Shown here piece after piece: positions 26,612 through 36,505 of a stretch of DNA of 64,000 nt. Each line of letters begins with the position of its first letter. Position 1 is the stretch's first letter. Both the position numbers and the translations under genes were made by a program. This DNA is from Antrihabitans stalactiti (GTDB lineage Bacteria; Actinomycetota; Actinomycetes; Mycobacteriales; Mycobacteriaceae). The notes beneath the pieces were generated by a model. The model searched no databases and was not told the DNA's origin. It worked only from the letters and a program-made list of their open reading frames with translations. The DNA lies in the NCBI RefSeq assembly GCF_012932915.1, contig NZ_VCQU01000007.1, positions 310,001 through 374,000 of the forward strand, in the 5' to 3' direction.

Positions 26612-27727
26612 CTAGACCGAAACCGGTGTCGGCAGGGAGATTCGGGGTGCGACTTCCTTGGCGATGAGCTCGAGGGAGTTGAACCACGGAGCCGGGTCCT
26701 CGGAGTAGTCGTGTGACTCGACCTGGAGGGTGCCCCAGCCGCCGCTGGCCTCGAACAAGGTGCCGATCTTCTCGACGACTGTGTCCGGTGATCCCACACA
26801 GAAGACGTTGTCGACGATCCATTCGAGGTTGACGTCGGACTTGTGAGCGCCGGCGTCCTTGATGAATCCGTCCATCATGCCGAAGCGCCACCAGATCGGG
26901 ATCAGGTATCGCTCGAAGCAATGCCCGATCGGACCCTCCATGACGAGTCGCTTGGCTTCCTTGTCGGTGTCGGCGACGAAGACCGTCTGCGACACGTGGT
27001 AACGCGAGCGGTCCGCGACGTGACCGTTGGCTTCGGCTGCAGTGGAATAGGTTTCCCAGTGTGTCTTGAGAGCGTCGAGACCGGAGAAGATCGACATCGG
27101 CCGGAATCCTCGTTCGCCTGCGAACTTCATCGACGGCGACTTGGCGCTGAATCCGGTCACTGCGATCTCCGGCGCACCGCCCCATGGGCTGAAGTCGGCG
27201 AGCATGTGCTGGTCGTCGCCCTCGTCGCCGTGCAGCTCTTCCGGGTAGCCGGCGTTCCAGAACTGGCCCTCGTAGAAGAAGGGGTCACGCTTCCAGATCT
27301 TCTCCATGATCTCGAGGGACTCACGGACCATCTTGTTGGTGAACTCGGTGTCCTCACCGTTCTTGATGCCGTGAATGTAGGTGGACTGCGGGTACGCACC
27401 AGCACCCACTCCGAGGAAGTACCGGCCCTCGAGAATCTGCGAGAGCCAGCCGATCATGACGGCGAGCTTCGCCGGATTGTGGTGGGGCAGAATGTGTGCC
27501 ATCGGAGCAAACTTGATCCGCTCGGTCTGGCGGGCGGCCGCCGCGATCACCAGCTCCGGTGCGGGGATGTTCTCCCAACGCTGGGAGGAGTGCTCGGAGT
27601 ACATGACGGAGTCGAAGCCGATTTGATCGGCGACTATCGCCTGCTCGACACACCAGTCGAACGTCTGGCGCGAGGTGTGCTCTGGGCGCATGTACGGGTG
27701 GACGATGAGTCCGGTTTCCATTGCCAT
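26612..27727 (-). CDS. LLM-class (luciferase-like) monooxygenase
   Basis: A 371-residue luciferase-like flavoprotein. The TIM-barrel landmarks are FDSVMYSEHSS (near 40), QTERIKFAPMAHILPHHNP and GRYFLGVGAGAYPQ. The length and the linked SDR and NTF2-fold genes recall the limonene 1,2-monooxygenase/epoxide hydrolase/dehydrogenase set of Rhodococcus, though this is only a layout resemblance. FMN from the flavin reductase, or F420, could serve as cofactor. AAAGG lies nine bases before the ATG. Confidence 0.9.
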   Translation of the reverse strand: MAMETGLIVHPYMRPEHTSRQTFDWCVEQAIVADQIGFDSVMYSEHSSQRWENIPAPELVIAAAARQTERIKFAPMAHILPHHNPAKLAVMIGWLSQILEGRYFLGVGAGAYPQSTYIHGIKNGEDTEFTNKMVRESLEIMEKIWKRDPFFYEGQFWNAGYPEELHGDEGDDQHMLADFSPWGGAPEIAVTGFSAKSPSMKFAGERGFRPMSIFSGLDALKTHWETYSTAAEANGHVADRSRYHVSQTVFVADTDKEAKRLVMEGPIGHCFERYLIPIWWRFGMMDGFIKDAGAHKSDVNLEWIVDNVFCVGSPDTVVEKIGTLFEASGGWGTLQVESHDYSEDPAPWFNSLELIAKEVAPRISLPTPVSV

Positions 27728-27753
27728 GATTATTTGCCTTTCTGTGGAACTAC

Positions 27754-28155
27754 TCAGACGTAGAAGATGTCGTATGCGTGCTTGGTGTCCATGTACTCCT
27801 TGACGGACAGGATTTTCCCGTCGCGGAACTCGAACAAGAAGTGGTAGGCGTTCTGATAGACCTTGCCGTTCTTCAACTTTGCGTACGACGTGGCTTCGAC
27901 AGCGACCTTGTCGCCTTGCGCGATCGCACCGGTCGGAGTGACCTCCAGTGCGCCGTCCTCGTACACGGTGGTGACCCCGCTCAAGAGCGCACCGAGACCC
28001 TCCTTGTCGTAGGTCCCCGACATGCCCTCGATCCCGCCGGAGACCCAGTAGGTCCCCTCGGGGTGGAGGGTGTCGAGGATCTGCGCCACGTCACCCGTGG
28101 AGAAGACTTTCGCGAAATTGTTCGCTGCCTCGATGTTCTGTTCCGGCGTGCTCAT
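27754..28155 (-). CDS. SnoaL-like NTF2-fold protein
   Basis: A 133-residue NTF2-like protein with FAKVFSTGDVAQILDTLHPEGTYWVSG at the N-terminus, the strand QNAYHFLFEFRDGKILSVKEYMDT near the C-terminus, and the short-chain length of SnoaL/ketosteroid-isomerase relatives. Limonene-1,2-epoxide hydrolase shares this fold, but its Arg/Asp catalytic set cannot be confirmed by eye. It is the first gene of the leftward operon (NTF2, LLM, SDR, RibBA/flavokinase, acyl-CoA synthetase, CMD). Confidence 0.82.
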   Translation of the reverse strand: MSTPEQNIEAANNFAKVFSTGDVAQILDTLHPEGTYWVSGGIEGMSGTYDKEGLGALLSGVTTVYEDGALEVTPTGAIAQGDKVAVEATSYAKLKNGKVYQNAYHFLFEFRDGKILSVKEYMDTKHAYDIFYV

Positions 28156-28344
28156 TGGTTACTCCGTCTGTTCGACAAGTTCGCTCGTCTATGACCTGCA
28201 TCACTGTCCATCGTTGCGATTCACCGCAAAACCGTAGAAATACTCGGTTCGCGAACTCGGGTAGAACAGCACTGAATCCCCTGCTCACAGGGCTAGCCGG
28301 ACAACGCGAAGTCAGTTGTTGCGCGTCAATACGAACGATGTCAC

Positions 28345-31035
28345 ATGTTGACCAGGCGGCCGATGGCGTGCACTATCGACCAGGTGACGCCGGTCACAAG
28401 TAAGAAATCGACAGAGCCGAGACACCGAGTGAACTCCGACGAATGGCGCCAGATCGTCGACCTCAGGAACGAGGGCGAGTCGGTCTCAGCGATCGCCACC
28501 ACCCTGGGCATATCTCGCAACACGGTGCGTCGAGCACTGACTTTCGAGACACCGCCGCGCGACCACCGACCACGATCCGGATCGTTGGCGGATTCGCTCG
28601 CGCCCGCGATAGGCAGGCTTCTCGATGTCAACCCGAATATGACTGTGGCTCAATTGCATCGAGAGTTGCAGTGGAATGGATCGCGCAACACACTTGCCCG
28701 CGCCGTCGAGCGGGTCAGGGCCGAACGCGCTGCGCTGACACCGCAGGCTGCGGCTGGGCAGTCCTCGAACATTCCGCACTTCGCAACCAGTTTCGTCGGG
28801 AGAAAGGACGATTTACGAAGTCTGCGTGCGATGCTCGGCGAGAGCCGACTCGTCACCATCGCCGGTCCGGGTGGTATCGGTAAGACCCGACTCGCCGCCG
28901 AGGCAGCATCGGAGTATCGGCGGGCATTCGCCGATGGCGTTCGATTCATCGAGCTCGCATCGCTACGGAGCAAATCGCTACTGCCGCAAGCGGTTCTGGA
29001 CGGCCTTGGGTTCGGCGACACCGATCTGCCGGAACACAGCGTGCTCGAATCACTTGTCGGGTCCGTTCGTGACAAGAAGCTGCTGATCGTTCTCGACAAC
29101 TGCGAGCACGTGATCTCAGCCTGCGTCGAGCTGATATCGCTGATCCTCAGAAGCACCGTCGACGTCAAGATCTTGGTAACCAGTCGCGAGGTACTGACCG
29201 TTCCGGACGAGCACGTCTACGTCTTGGAACCGTTGTCCACCGAAAACAACAGCGCGGCAATCGAATTGTTCGAGAATCGAGCATCCGCCGCGATTGCCGG
29301 GTTCACACTGAACGACGCGAGTCGAGATGCAGTCCGGCGGGTGTGTATTCAGCTCGACGGAATTCCACTCGCCATCGAACTCGCCTGCGCACGGTTGACC
29401 GCGCTGTCGGTCGACGATCTAGCCGCACGGCTCGACGACAGACTCGCACTGCTGACCGTCGGAAATCGTGGCGGCCCGGACCGACACCGCAGCTTGAATG
29501 CAACTGTCGAATGGAGTTACGACCTGTGCAACTTGCGCGAACAGGCACTCTGGTCTCGACTGTCGATTTTCGCCGAGGGATTCGATCTCAAAATGGCCGA
29601 AACTGTATGCGCGAATGCCACAGTGGAAGCCGGTCAGGTGCTGGACGTTATCGCCGGCTTGGTCAGCAAATCGGTTCTGCTACGAGACGGCAGCAGTGGT
29701 ACCGTCCGATTTCGCATGCTGGAGACCCTTCGACATTTCGGAGCGAGCAAGCTGACGCCGGATGACGCGGCACAACTCCGTTGCGCCCACCTTCGATGGT
29801 GTTCGACTCTGGTCGAGTCCGCACGAAGCAAATGGACTGGCAGCGAACAGGAACGAGTCAGCAACCGGCTCCGCGAAAACCGAGCCAACCTGAGACTCGC
29901 ACTACAGACTGCGCTGAGTAGTCCGACCGACGAATCGATCGAGTTGGCATCGGATCTAATTGCAACGTGGTTCTTGTGGTCGTCGGCTTTCTCCATCCGC
30001 GAGCATCGGATGTGGATCACGCAATTCTTGAAGCTCACGACACTCAGCAACGCCCGCATCGGCCAACTCGAGGCAACAATGGGCGTCCTCCAGACGATGC
30101 AGGGTGACCGCGCCCAGGCGGCTCGAACCCTCGAATCTGCCGTCCGGCGTGCAGAATTGGCGAACGACGACGCGACGCTGGCATTTGCGCGCCAGACACA
30201 GGGTCTCAACACCTACCTCGGCGGTGATTTCGAAGGCGGCGAACGTCACCTCGACGAGGCGCTCGCGCTCTACGATCGGATCCCCGACGGCACTGCCCTC
30301 ATGTGGACTGCGCACATCGAGATGGGCATGTTGTGCAGTTCCAACGGCGAGACACTACGCGCTGCAAAGCATTTCGAGCTGGTTCACGAACAAGCCTCGG
30401 CCACAGGCGAGAAGTGGATGTTGTCCTACTCGGTCTACGGGCTTGGCCTTGTTGCTCTCGTCAAGGGTGAATTCGAGGAGGCAATCCGGCTCGCGACACT
30501 CAGCCTCGGCCTCAAGCGCGCATTCGACGACACCGTGGGAACAACGCTTGTGACAGATCTGCTGTCGTGGGCAGAGGCAGCGGCAGGCTCCAACGAACGT
30601 GCAGCCGTACTCCTCGGGGCGGCATCGTCGATGTGGGATTCGTTCGGGATGCAGCTCTACGGTTCACAGCACTGGGTCGAGCGACGCGAAGTGTACGAAG
30701 CGCGTGCGCGAAAGTCCCTCGGCAATTCGACCTACACACAATCGCGCCAACAGGGCGCCACGATGTCGCGGGCCCAGGTGATCGCCTTCGCACTCAAAGA
30801 AGAGCGGGATCAGCGTGCCGACCCTCGATCGACCGCGACATCGGAACTCTCTCCGCGTGAACGCGACATAGCCTCATACGTTGCACAAGGGCTCTCCAAC
30901 AAGGAGATTGCCAACCTCATGGTGCTCTCGGTTCGGACCGTCGAAGGCCACGTTGCGCACGTGCTCCGGAAGTTGGGGATTACTCGCCGCCAACAAGTAG
31001 TCAACGCGCTCACCGACACCGCCGGAAGGTTCTGA
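28345..31035 (+). CDS. LuxR-family regulator with NB-ARC-type ATPase and an extra N-terminal HTH
   Basis: An 896-residue regulator. Residues about 30-66 form an IS21-transposase-like HTH (VSAIATTLGISRNTVRRAL). A P-loop ATPase follows (GPGGIGKT, 174-181; Walker B LLIVLDNCEH), then an all-alpha TPR-like region, and a LuxR C-terminal HTH (LSPRERDIASYVAQGLSNKE... VRTVEGHVAHVL) near 830-890. Two separate DNA-binding domains in one STAND regulator is uncommon. It is divergent from the LLM/SDR operon, 190 bp away, and is followed one base after its stop by a MaoC gene. It probably activates the divergent operon, with nucleotide binding gating activity. Confidence 0.92.
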   Translation: MLTRRPMACTIDQVTPVTSKKSTEPRHRVNSDEWRQIVDLRNEGESVSAIATTLGISRNTVRRALTFETPPRDHRPRSGSLADSLAPAIGRLLDVNPNMTVAQLHRELQWNGSRNTLARAVERVRAERAALTPQAAAGQSSNIPHFATSFVGRKDDLRSLRAMLGESRLVTIAGPGGIGKTRLAAEAASEYRRAFADGVRFIELASLRSKSLLPQAVLDGLGFGDTDLPEHSVLESLVGSVRDKKLLIVLDNCEHVISACVELISLILRSTVDVKILVTSREVLTVPDEHVYVLEPLSTENNSAAIELFENRASAAIAGFTLNDASRDAVRRVCIQLDGIPLAIELACARLTALSVDDLAARLDDRLALLTVGNRGGPDRHRSLNATVEWSYDLCNLREQALWSRLSIFAEGFDLKMAETVCANATVEAGQVLDVIAGLVSKSVLLRDGSSGTVRFRMLETLRHFGASKLTPDDAAQLRCAHLRWCSTLVESARSKWTGSEQERVSNRLRENRANLRLALQTALSSPTDESIELASDLIATWFLWSSAFSIREHRMWITQFLKLTTLSNARIGQLEATMGVLQTMQGDRAQAARTLESAVRRAELANDDATLAFARQTQGLNTYLGGDFEGGERHLDEALALYDRIPDGTALMWTAHIEMGMLCSSNGETLRAAKHFELVHEQASATGEKWMLSYSVYGLGLVALVKGEFEEAIRLATLSLGLKRAFDDTVGTTLVTDLLSWAEAAAGSNERAAVLLGAASSMWDSFGMQLYGSQHWVERREVYEARARKSLGNSTYTQSRQQGATMSRAQVIAFALKEERDQRADPRSTATSELSPRERDIASYVAQGLSNKEIANLMVLSVRTVEGHVAHVLRKLGITRRQQVVNALTDTAGRF

Positions 31036-31036
31036 G

Positions 31037-31492
31037 ATGGGCGACGACGGACCAGCCAAGTTTGCCGAGGACCTTGCAGTCGGCACGATCATCGACCTCG
31101 GCACCTATTCGGTCACACACGGCGAGATCATTGCATTTGCCACTCAATGGGATCCGTTGCCATTCCACATCGATCAGGCAGCCGCGGAGAGCGGCTACTT
31201 CGGTGGTCTAATCGCAAGCGGCATACACTCTCTCGCGATCTTTCAACGGCTCGCTGCGCTCGGTGCATACCGGCACTGGTCGATCATCGCCGGCCGAGCT
31301 CTGCGCGATGTCGAACTTCGTCGGCCGGTTCGGCCAGGAATAACGCTTTCCGGCTCGATCAGAATCGATGCGGTGACCCCCACACGGCCCGATCGCTCGG
31401 CCGTGACCACAACTGGTTTGCTCACCGCGGCCGGGGAGACCGTGCTGTCATCGGTCACCGATTCGATTGTGCGAAATCGTCCTGAGGTCTAG
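31037..31492 (+). CDS. MaoC-like (R)-hydratase domain protein
   Basis: A 151-residue hot-dog protein with the hydratase 2 motif: Asp and His in TQWDPLPFHIDQAAAE (near 38-45), then GYFGGLIASGIHSLA. These residues are the catalytic pair of (R)-specific enoyl-CoA hydratases. The ATG lies one base after the LuxR stop, so the two are coupled. It probably hydrates an enoyl-CoA of the pathway in the adjacent island. Confidence 0.9.
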   Translation: MGDDGPAKFAEDLAVGTIIDLGTYSVTHGEIIAFATQWDPLPFHIDQAAAESGYFGGLIASGIHSLAIFQRLAALGAYRHWSIIAGRALRDVELRRPVRPGITLSGSIRIDAVTPTRPDRSAVTTTGLLTAAGETVLSSVTDSIVRNRPEV

Positions 31493-31591
31493 TTCGGTGG
31501 AGTGCCACGGCCTCGCCAACCGAGACCGATCACCTTGCGCCTCGGCCTAGGGAGGTGCCCGCTGCTCGCTCGCCTGGCGGCCAGTCGCCGC

Positions 31592-31756
31592 TCAGGAGTT
31601 CGCGTGGGCGTTTGCGCAGGCCGGGCAGATGGTCACCTCGGTACCGACGACCCAGCCGTTGATCTGGGCGTCGGCGCGCGGGTGGCGATAATCGGTGGCG
31701 AAGCGACGTTCGCAGTAGTTGCACTGCAGCGAGCTGGTGTGGTCGGTGTGGTCCAT
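31592..31756 (-). CDS. Small zinc-ribbon-like protein, 54 aa
   Basis: A short leftward frame translates to 54 residues with two CxxC knuckles: LQCNYCERRF at about 11-15 and ICPACANAHA at about 44-47. The spacing fits a zinc ribbon. No other domain is present. It lies upstream of, and divergent from, the Hsp20 gene. Small CxxC proteins of this kind are often DNA- or chaperone-associated, but no function can be assigned. Confidence 0.6.
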   Translation of the reverse strand: MDHTDHTSSLQCNYCERRFATDYRHPRADAQINGWVVGTEVTICPACANAHANS

Positions 31757-31903
31757 GACGGTCGCGGGCGTTGTTGTCGGGTGGTTGGTCAGCGCCGTGG
31801 CCGGTGGCGGCGCTTTCGTTGTCGCGGTACATCATTGGAAAATTTTCGGTTGTCGACTCTTGATTCAGTCTAGATCCAGTGTCACAATAAATCTATGCCG
31901 GTT

Positions 31904-31919
31904 ACCACAGATAAGTGGT
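31904..31919. promoter_or_regulatory. Inverted repeat upstream of Hsp20 gene
   Basis: ACCAC AGATAA GTGGT, perfect 5-bp arms about 40 bp before the Hsp20 start in an AT-richer stretch. Repeats of CTAGATC flank it (near 31870 and 31930). It does not match the HspR HAIR motif (CTTGAGT-N7-ACTCAAG), so another regulator is implied. Confidence 0.4.
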
Positions 31920-31957
31920 GACATCGATACTAGATCGAATTATTGGAGGTGGCGACG

Positions 31958-32377
31958 ATGTTGATGCGTACCGACCCGTTCCGAGATCTCGACCGCCTGA
32001 CCCAGCAGGTGTTCGGCACCTCGGCCCGACCGACGGTCATGCCGATCGACGCCTGGCGCGAGGGCGACGAATTCGTGGTCGAATTCGACCTGCCCGGCAT
32101 GAAACCGGACTCGCTGGATCTCGACATCGAGCGCAACGTGATCACCGTGCGAGCCGAACGTCCGGACGTGGACACCGACCGGGACATGATCGCCGCCGAG
32201 CGACCGCGTGGCGTATTCAGCCGCCAACTGTTCCTCGGCGAGCAACTCGACACCGACCGAATTCAGGCCGACTACACCGACGGCGTTCTGCGCTTACGAA
32301 TTCCGGTCGCAGAGCAGGCCAAGCCCCGCAAAATCGAGATCGCACACCGCAACGGCCGACGGGCAATCGACGCCTGA
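31958..32377 (+). CDS. Hsp20/alpha-crystallin family small heat-shock protein
   Basis: A 139-residue small heat-shock protein with a compact N-terminus ([20 protein letters not shown]), the alpha-crystallin domain from about 35 to 125 ([23 protein letters not shown]... [11 protein letters not shown]... [14 protein letters not shown]) and a basic tail. It holds unfolding proteins as an ATP-independent chaperone. GGAGG eight bases before ATG 31958 fixes the start. Confidence 0.95.
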   Translation: MLMRTDPFRDLDRLTQQVFGTSARPTVMPIDAWREGDEFVVEFDLPGMKPDSLDLDIERNVITVRAERPDVDTDRDMIAAERPRGVFSRQLFLGEQLDTDRIQADYTDGVLRLRIPVAEQAKPRKIEIAHRNGRRAIDA

Positions 32378-32412
32378 CCGGCGCCAACTCGACCAGCGTG
32401 GGAGTGAGCACG

Positions 32413-32808
32413 ATGACTCGCATGAACTGCCAGTCCGGTATCGGCGCGATCACCGGTGCCGAGCAGTTATGGCGCCTGGATCCCGACGTCGCTGCGTTGT
32501 TCGACGACATCGACGAGATCCTGTGCGAGGCGCTCGCCCGGCGACCGTGCCCACCCCCATCGCCGCCGATCACCACCGCTATCGATCCGCTCCCACGCGG
32601 CCTCGTCCCGCCGAGCGATGCGTCGCAGCCGTACAGCCGCAGGAGAAGGCACCACACCCGCGCAACCCAGCGCGCACCCCCGGCCGACGACAACCAGATA
32701 CCGAACCTCGTACCGCGACACACACGAAAGGCAGGCGAGAACAGCACACCGACACCGCACTCATGGAGGCCGTGGCACCACCCCGCATCCCACACATCTC
32801 GGCGCTGA
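32413..32808 (+). CDS. Hypothetical protein downstream of Hsp20
   Basis: A possible 131-residue protein starting at ATG 32413 after GGAG. The first 45 residues (RLDPDVAALFDDIDEILCEALARR) look like a genuine acidic helix; the rest is Pro/Arg-rich and low in hydrophobics, and might be non-coding tail or a disordered region. No family is recognised. It follows Hsp20 by 35 bp on the same strand. Confidence 0.45.
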   Translation: MTRMNCQSGIGAITGAEQLWRLDPDVAALFDDIDEILCEALARRPCPPPSPPITTAIDPLPRGLVPPSDASQPYSRRRRHHTRATQRAPPADDNQIPNLVPRHTRKAGENSTPTPHSWRPWHHPASHTSRR

Positions 32809-33024
32809 ACCCTCATGCCGACCATCCCACGGTCCGGCTCCGGTAGCGCACCGCCACACGGCAATACCAACTGGTCGGGGTCGCGCCACGGCCCCATTTC
32901 CCTTCACCCCCTCGAGCAGAGCAGTGCATTCAACCAGCGGCGCCAGCGCACCGCTCCCTCGAGCAGGTCCAGCGGTTGCAGATCAGGCACGGCGCCGCGC
33001 ACGAGCACCTGGGAGGAGCGCGCG

Positions 33025-33288
33025 ATGACCATTCTCGATCCGATTCCCACTGCAGCCGAGGCCGACCTCGCCGAGCAGGCAGCGCAGGTCGTCGATAGCG
33101 ACGACCCCGACATCGACTACCCCCACCAGACACACCGCACCCGAATCTTCGACATCGACGATCCAGATTGCATCGACGTCACGTCACCGACCGCGACCAA
33201 CGACGCGCACCAGGTCGCCGCGGTCTGGCCCGATCCAAGCCCCCTCGATGCCTGGTGGCACCACGTCATGACCCACACCGGCAGGTAA
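33025..33288 (+). CDS. Small acidic hypothetical protein
   Basis: An 87-residue acidic protein with GGAGGAG eight bases before the ATG. It is rich in Asp (DSDDPDIDY, IFDIDDPDCID) and ends with DAWWHHVMTHTGR. No domain is recognised. It is the last gene of the Hsp20 islet and is convergent with fbiC, 28 bp away. The good ribosome-binding site and codon pattern support it. Confidence 0.6.
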   Translation: MTILDPIPTAAEADLAEQAAQVVDSDDPDIDYPHQTHRTRIFDIDDPDCIDVTSPTATNDAHQVAAVWPDPSPLDAWWHHVMTHTGR

Positions 33289-33315
33289 CACGGCGACGGC
33301 CGAAGCCACACCGGC

Positions 33316-35844
33316 TCACATTGGGAGCTGCCAGTTTTGCTTACAGGTGGCGTAGTCCGTGGTGCGTTGATGTGCGGGCCTTCCGATGCCGTCGGCGATT
33401 GCGCGCAGCTCGGCAACGGATCTCGCGCTGCCATGCCGTGAACCAGCCATCCTGGAGATCGTTTCTTCCATCAGAGTCCCGCCGAGGTCGTTGGCGCCGC
33501 CCTGCAGCATCATCTGCGTGCCCGTCGTGCCCAATTTCACCCAGCTGGTCTGGATGTTGGAAATGCGGCCGTGCAACATTATGCGGGCCAACGCGTGCAC
33601 CGCCCGATTGTCGCGGATAGTCGGGCCAGGTCTGGCCGCCCCCGCCAGGTACAGCGGGGAACTCTGATGCACGAACGGCAATGGCACGAACTCGGTGAAT
33701 CCGCCTGTCTCGTCTTGGATCCCACGCAGCACTCGCAGATGCCCGACCCAATGTTTCGGGTTGTCGACGTGGCCGTACATCATCGTCGAACTCGACCGCA
33801 ATCCGACCTGGTGAGCCGTCGTGACCACTTCCACCCATGCCGCGGTCGGCAATTTGCCTTTGGTCAAGATCCACCGGACATCGTCGTCGAGAATCTCAGC
33901 AGCGGTACCCGGAATGGTATCGAGTCCCGCGGCCCGCAGTTCGAGGAGCCAGTCCCGAATGCTTTGGCCACCACGGGAAGCCCCGTTGACGATCTCCATC
34001 GGACTGAACGCATGCACGTGCAGCGACGGCGCACGCGCCTTCACCGCGCGCACCAGGTCCGCGTAGCCGGTGACCGGCAACTCCGGATCGATACCACCTT
34101 GCATGCAGATCTCCGTCGCGCCTTCGACGTGCGCCTCCCACGCCCGATCGACGACGTCGTCGATCGACAACGTGAACGCATCGGCGTCGCCCTTGCGCTG
34201 CGCGAAGGCGCAGAAGCGGCAACCGGTGTAGCAAATGTTGGTGAAATTGATGTTCCGGTTTACGACGTAGGTGACGGTGTCGCCCACCACATCCCGGCGC
34301 AGCTCGTCGGCGAGCGCAACCACCGCTTCCAGCCCCCGTCCGTCGGCGGTGGCGAGCGCAAGGTACTCGTCGTCGGAGCAGCCGCCAGGGTCGCGTTCGG
34401 CCGACCGCAGTGCGGCAACCAGGTCCGTATCGAAGCGTTCGGGCGCCTGCAGCGACAAGACCTGCTCCCGTACGGTCTCCCAATCGCCGAACGCATTGGA
34501 AATGTCGCTGCGGGTATCGGTATGGCGACCGTCGGTGTCGATAGCCGAATGCAGGTCGGTCCGACCGACCGATTCCCATGCTTCGTCGGGCTCCTGCCAA
34601 CGCAGGCCGACGGGTTTGGTGTCGAGTTTCGCCAGTCCCGTCGCCGGATCCGCCAACGCCCGGACGTGCGCGATGATCCGGGGATCGATCCACGGCTGCC
34701 CGGCGAGCACGTATTTCGGCTGTGCAGCAATGCGTTCGGTCAACACGAAACCCGCAGCGGCAGTGATGTCGGCGAGTGTGTCCAGGTTCGGCCAAGGTCG
34801 CTCAGGATTCACATGATCAGGAGTCAATGGTGAGACACCGCCCCAATCGTCGACTCCCGCACCGATCAACGCAATGCACTCCTCGTTCGAGACGAGATTC
34901 GGTGGCGCTTGGATGCGCATGCCCGGACCGAGCAGCAGTCGGGCGACCGCGATCGTTGCCAAGAACTCTTCCAGCCCAGCATCCGGCACATCCCGCATTG
35001 CGGTGTCGCCCTTGGCCAGAAAGTTCTGGATGATCACTTCCTGCACATGACCGAATGCTTTGTGCGACTTGCGGATAGCCATGATCGATTCGACTCGGTC
35101 GGTCAGAGTCTCACCGATGCCGACGAGTATCCCCGTAGTGAACGGCACGCTGAGCCGGCCTGCGTCGGTAATCGTGCGGAGCCGAACCGCGGGATCCTTG
35201 TCGGGACTTCCATAGTGGCATTGCCCTTGTTCGGTGTGTAACCGCCTCGACGTCGTCTCTAGCATCAAGCCCATCGACGGCGCGACCGGCTTGAGCCGCG
35301 AGATCTCTTGCCAACTCAGCACTCCCGGGTTCAGGTGGGGCAGCAGGCCGGTCTCCTCGAGCACGCGAATAGACATGGCGCGGACGTAATCCAGCGTCGA
35401 CGCGTAGCCACGCGAATGGAGCCACTTCTCAGCCTCGGGCCACCGGCCTTCCGGCCGGTCACCGAGGGTGAACAGCGCTTCCTTGCACCCGAGTTCCGCA
35501 CCGCGTCTGGCAATCTGGAGCACTTCGTCTGGATCGAGGTACATTCCTTGGCCGTCGGCGCGCAGCTTGCCGGGCACCGTCACGAAGGTGCAGTAGTGGC
35601 ATTTGTCGCGGCACAACCTGGTCAATGGGATGAAGACCTTGCGCGAATAGGTGACCTGTTTCGGTCGGCCTTCAGCCTCTAGGCCGGCGTCGCGCACCCT
35701 GGCCGCCGACGAACACAGGTCGACAAGATCGGCGGCCCGCGCCTGCAGCAGAACAGCGGCTTCGTCGACGTTGAGAGTCGCTCCGTCCCGCGCACGCCGC
35801 AGCGCCCGACGGATTCCGGCAGTCGAGGGCACATCGATCAGCAC
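33316..35844 (-). CDS. fbiC: 7,8-didemethyl-8-hydroxy-5-deazariboflavin synthase FbiC (CofG/CofH fusion)
   Basis: An 842-residue fusion of two radical-SAM domains that builds the deazaflavin Fo from tyrosine and 5-amino-6-ribitylaminouracil for coenzyme F420. Each half has a CxxxCxxC cluster motif: CRDKCHYC (Cys78/82/85) in the CofG half and CYTGCRFC (about 535) in the CofH half. Length and order are those of actinobacterial FbiC. It overlaps fbiD by 7 bp and is last in the fgd-fbiD-fbiC operon. A decayed copy of its 3' end lies at 50.3 kb. Confidence 0.96.
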   Translation of the reverse strand: MLIDVPSTAGIRRALRRARDGATLNVDEAAVLLQARAADLVDLCSSAARVRDAGLEAEGRPKQVTYSRKVFIPLTRLCRDKCHYCTFVTVPGKLRADGQGMYLDPDEVLQIARRGAELGCKEALFTLGDRPEGRWPEAEKWLHSRGYASTLDYVRAMSIRVLEETGLLPHLNPGVLSWQEISRLKPVAPSMGLMLETTSRRLHTEQGQCHYGSPDKDPAVRLRTITDAGRLSVPFTTGILVGIGETLTDRVESIMAIRKSHKAFGHVQEVIIQNFLAKGDTAMRDVPDAGLEEFLATIAVARLLLGPGMRIQAPPNLVSNEECIALIGAGVDDWGGVSPLTPDHVNPERPWPNLDTLADITAAAGFVLTERIAAQPKYVLAGQPWIDPRIIAHVRALADPATGLAKLDTKPVGLRWQEPDEAWESVGRTDLHSAIDTDGRHTDTRSDISNAFGDWETVREQVLSLQAPERFDTDLVAALRSAERDPGGCSDDEYLALATADGRGLEAVVALADELRRDVVGDTVTYVVNRNINFTNICYTGCRFCAFAQRKGDADAFTLSIDDVVDRAWEAHVEGATEICMQGGIDPELPVTGYADLVRAVKARAPSLHVHAFSPMEIVNGASRGGQSIRDWLLELRAAGLDTIPGTAAEILDDDVRWILTKGKLPTAAWVEVVTTAHQVGLRSSSTMMYGHVDNPKHWVGHLRVLRGIQDETGGFTEFVPLPFVHQSSPLYLAGAARPGPTIRDNRAVHALARIMLHGRISNIQTSWVKLGTTGTQMMLQGGANDLGGTLMEETISRMAGSRHGSARSVAELRAIADGIGRPAHQRTTDYATCKQNWQLPM

Positions 35845-36476
35845 GCTGTAGCTCCAATTCGCAGGTCTTCGAAGTACCGGGCCAGAACCTCCGCCGTTGC
35901 GCGACCGACGCCGAGTTGCGCGACGGCCTCGAGGTGCTCCGTGAGGTCGACATCGCGCACAAGGCCGGGACAGTCGTCGACGTCCAATGCGGCGTGCCCT
36001 GCTTGCGTGTGTGCCCGATGGGAATTGGGGCCGAATGCCGGATGCAGCCTGCTACTCGACGCGAATAGCGCCGTGGTGCCGAGTTTGTCGCGGTCTGGAA
36101 CGTAGCTGGATTCGAACTCCGCGGCGCGCGAGCACGCAGTGGAGAATTCTGCGGGTGTCAGCGCCGGCAAGTCTGCCATCACCACTGCGATATCCGAACG
36201 AGGCGCCGCCGCGCGAATAGCCGCGGCGCCGGTATGTAGCGCTTCGTTGAGCCCGCGCGGTGTGTGCGTGACAGACACGTCCGGCAGCACGGAAAGGCTC
36301 TGTCGCACAATGTGATCGTCGGTGAGGACCAGGATCATCGCGATGTCCGCGCATTGGCTGACTGCCGCGATCGTGTCCTTGGCAAAGGCTATGGCAAAGG
36401 CAGAACGTAGACCGCCGACGTCCAGCCTCGTTTTGGCGTGCGTAAGCCGCTTGACGGGAAGCAGTACGGACCGCAT
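35838..36476 (-). CDS. fbiD: Phosphoenolpyruvate/2-phospho-L-lactate guanylyltransferase FbiD (CofC)
   Basis: A 212-residue nucleotidyltransferase that primes F420 assembly by joining GMP to phosphoenolpyruvate or 2-phospholactate. The N-terminal [14 protein letters not shown] matches the GTP-binding start of CofC, and [11 protein letters not shown] is the metal-binding acidic loop; GTTALFASS follows. It overlaps fbiC by 7 bp and lies 29 bp after fgd. Confidence 0.94.
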   Translation of the reverse strand: MRSVLLPVKRLTHAKTRLDVGGLRSAFAIAFAKDTIAAVSQCADIAMILVLTDDHIVRQSLSVLPDVSVTHTPRGLNEALHTGAAAIRAAAPRSDIAVVMADLPALTPAEFSTACSRAAEFESSYVPDRDKLGTTALFASSSRLHPAFGPNSHRAHTQAGHAALDVDDCPGLVRDVDLTEHLEAVAQLGVGRATAEVLARYFEDLRIGATAC

Positions 36477-36505
36477 ATTCGCTCCTACTCATCTGGCTGT
36501 CATCG

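Noticed and set aside
33571-34833. Rightward frame of 420 codons inside fbiC
   Set aside because: Antisense to a strongly conserved radical-SAM protein.
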